Source: Mayamaea pseudoterrestris
Lineage: Eukaryota > Bacillariophyta > Bacillariophyceae > Sellaphorales > Sellaphoraceae
Reading direction: 5' to 3'
Assembly (NCBI GenBank): GCA_027923505.1
Contig: BROI01000006.1
Location: 248,001 to 312,000, forward strand
Length of the DNA stretch: 64,000 nucleotides
Shown here: positions 62,204 through 64,000 of the stretch, in pieces
How the letters are laid out: every line of letters begins with the position of its first letter
Position numbering within the stretch: position 1 is the first letter of the stretch
The notes under the pieces: model-generated
Seen by the model: the letters and a program-made list of their open reading frames with translations, nothing else
The model's database searches: none
Told to the model about the DNA's origin: nothing
Translations under genes and position numbers: made by a program

Positions 62204-64000
62204 TTAATCAGCGCATCGTTGGGTCTGCTCAGGTGACATTCCAGCTCCGACGGGCAAGAAGCACATTTCGCCGTCTGGTGCTTGGGCAGAAACTCGAAGA
62301 ATATTCGCGATTATGTCATCGGTTGCGACTGCGGCTGTCCTGGCTTCGGACGGCGGGTAGATTTGCCAAAACTTTTGTTTCTCGGTCTCCCAATTATTCA
62401 AAATCTCGTCGGCGCGTTCGCTTGATGTCAATTGGAAGTGACGCTCAATCATAGCTTTCAATTGCGCTTCCCCTTCAGTCGTTACAATTCTCTGCACTTT
62501 GACAATTTCTGGATTCACTTTCTTCATGAATGTTCCGTCGTGATCGTAAAAGTAGCCAAGACCACCCGTCATGCCAGCACCGACGTTGCGTCCAACACTT
62601 CCAAGCATCACTACAACGCCTCCTGTCATGTATTCGCAGCAATGGTCGCCAGCTCCTTCGGCAACTGCGAAGGCGCCACTATTACGAACTCCGAATCGTT
62701 CACCGGCGCGGCCTTGAGCATGAAAGTCGCCACCTGTCGCCCCATACAGGCAAGCATTACCTACAATGCTTGCGTCTGCAGCGAGAAAGCCTGCTTCATC
62801 CGGCGGAACGACCACGAGTTCTCCGCCGTGCATTCCCTTTCCAACATAATCATTCGCTTCTCCTGTGAGGCGGATTGTTGTGCCAGGCAAGGTGAATGCC
62901 CCGAAGGATTGGCCTGCACTTCCGTCAAATTGAACTGTGATCTTCCCCATGAAATCCGAATTGCCATGAGCTCGTGCAATCTCACCTGATAGCATAGCTC
63001 CAGTACTGCGGTCGGTGTTCTTGATAGGAAAAGCGACGATGATTTCACCTTGGTTGTCTGCAATCACTTTCTTTACGTCAGGATGATTCGCAACTTCTCG
63101 GTCAAGGTCAGAACTAAAGCCGTTGACGTGCACAATTTCCTCTTTTCGAACAAGCTCTCCATTTTCAAGCGCAGCCCGAAGGAAATTACGATTGTCGCTC
63201 ACTTGTGGGACGCCAGAGAAGAAAGGGGTCAAATCGACGCCTCGGGTTTTGGCGACTCGTTTCGATTGAACTTCGCTTTGCTGTAATAGGTCCGCACGGC
63301 CGATCAGATCCTCAAATTTTGAATATCCAAGATGAGCCATGAGCTGTCGTACTTCTTCAGCAACAAGTGTGAAGAAATTAACGACGTGCTCGGGAGTGCC
63401 TGGGAATTTTTTACGCAGCTCCTCTTTCTGACTGGTCACTCCCACCGGGCAGGTATTTAGGTGACACACTCGCGCCATAATGCAGCCTTCTGAAATCATG
63501 GCAATCGTTCCAAAACCATATTCCTCCGCACCAAGCATAGCTCCAACGACCACGTCTCTGCCCGTACGGATTCCGCCGTCGACTCGAATTGTGACGCGAT
63601 CGCGAAGGCCATTGTTGAGCAAGGCAGAGTGAGCTTCAGTCAGGCCCAGCTCCCATGGACAGCCAGCATGCTTGATAGACGAAAGCGGGGATGCCCCAGT
63701 ACCACCATCATTGCCAGAAATTTGGATCACATCCGCGGATGCCTTCGCAACTCCACAAGCGACAGTACCAATGCCCACCGAAGAAACAAGTTTCACAGAA
63801 ACTCCAGCTTTTTCGTTGATTGCATGAAGGTCGTGAATCAACTGGGCGAGATCTTCGATACTGTAGATGTCGTGGTGCGGCGGAGGAGAAATAAGGGTCA
63901 CTCCCGGTTTGCTAGCCCGTAGACCTGCAATATACTCAGACACCTTGGGACCAGGAAGCTGACCACCTTCACCAGGCTTGGCACCCTGCGCCATTTTGAT
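62204..64000 (-). CDS. Glutamate synthase, C-terminal part (cut by window end)
   Basis: About 598 residues are visible, reading through the window edge ([17 protein letters not shown]); the N-terminal glutaminase part lies outside. Visible pieces are the FMN/2-oxoglutarate barrel ([40 protein letters not shown]), the 3Fe-4S cysteines in [16 protein letters not shown], and the C-terminal beta-helix domain with repeated GGxxxGxxMxGG turns ([43 protein letters not shown]). The enzyme makes two glutamates from glutamine and 2-oxoglutarate. The chain stops just after the beta-helix ([14 protein letters not shown]) without the NAD(P)H-binding small-subunit region, so it is a ferredoxin-type or separate large subunit, probably plastid. 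The true start is outside. Confidence 0.95.
   Translation of the reverse strand: MKMAQGAKPGEGGQLPGPKVSEYIAGLRASKPGVTLISPPPHHDIYSIEDLAQLIHDLHAINEKAGVSVKLVSSVGIGTVACGVAKASADVIQISGNDGGTGASPLSSIKHAGCPWELGLTEAHSALLNNGLRDRVTIRVDGGIRTGRDVVVGAMLGAEEYGFGTIAMISEGCIMARVCHLNTCPVGVTSQKEELRKKFPGTPEHVVNFFTLVAEEVRQLMAHLGYSKFEDLIGRADLLQQSEVQSKRVAKTRGVDLTPFFSGVPQVSDNRNFLRAALENGELVRKEEIVHVNGFSSDLDREVANHPDVKKVIADNQGEIIVAFPIKNTDRSTGAMLSGEIARAHGNSDFMGKITVQFDGSAGQSFGAFTLPGTTIRLTGEANDYVGKGMHGGELVVVPPDEAGFLAADASIVGNACLYGATGGDFHAQGRAGERFGVRNSGAFAVAEGAGDHCCEYMTGGVVVMLGSVGRNVGAGMTGGLGYFYDHDGTFMKKVNPEIVKVQRIVTTEGEAQLKAMIERHFQLTSSERADEILNNWETEKQKFWQIYPPSEARTAAVATDDIIANILRVSAQAPDGEMCFLPVGAGMSPEQTQRCAD

Overview
The window looks like nuclear DNA of a photosynthetic stramenopile, most probably a diatom. 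Genes are dense and mostly intron-poor. The introns are short (mostly 66-115 nt, one of about 220 nt) with GT..AG ends. Several proteins carry a bipartite plastid leader (signal peptide followed by an Ala-Phe/Cys-Phe type junction), and several unrecognised proteins resemble families I associate with diatoms. I do not name a species. I recognise no rRNA, tRNA, CRISPR or virus-like element.

Layout. (1) 1-10.4 kb: a mitochondrial-type helical-repeat protein, a three-exon MFS metabolite:H+ symporter, mitochondrial EF-Ts and the spliceosomal SF3b subunit 3. (2) 10.4-17.5 kb: a small hypothetical protein, a LAMTOR4-like roadblock protein, a three-exon gene joining a degenerate AlkB-like domain to a glycosyltransferase-like domain, a zinc-binding unknown and a protein with repeated Ser-Ser-Asp motifs. 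(3) 17.7-25.8 kb: a histidine-phosphatase family protein, mitochondrial uS15, a cyclin Y-like cyclin, and two QSOX-type sulfhydryl oxidases facing tail to tail. (4) 26-34.5 kb: a polytopic membrane protein, ribosomal protein eS12 head to head with the 40S assembly factor TSR1, and a PH-like-domain unknown. (5) 34.8-44.65 kb: a satellite of roughly 58 tandem 169-bp monomers. (6) 44.7-53.4 kb: a probable thylakoid-lumen protein with an apparent frameshift beside the satellite, a ferredoxin-thioredoxin reductase variable-chain-like protein, acireductone dioxygenase, an S9C acylaminoacyl-peptidase, cyclophilin A and a plastid kinase-like protein. (7) 53.4-64 kb: two MYST histone acetyltransferases flanking an unknown, then the 3' part of glutamate synthase, cut by the window edge.

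The neighbours do not form one pathway. Some adjacencies suggest shared control: eS12/TSR1 (ribosome production), the two plastid proteins at 45.7/46.1 kb, and peptidase/cyclophilin at 50.3/50.6 kb, each pair divergent from a short common promoter. A perfect TGACGTCA palindrome sits in three promoter gaps. The most unusual feature is the 169-bp satellite: each unit carries two inverted repeats, and one of them is rebuilt from different bases in a diverged edge copy.
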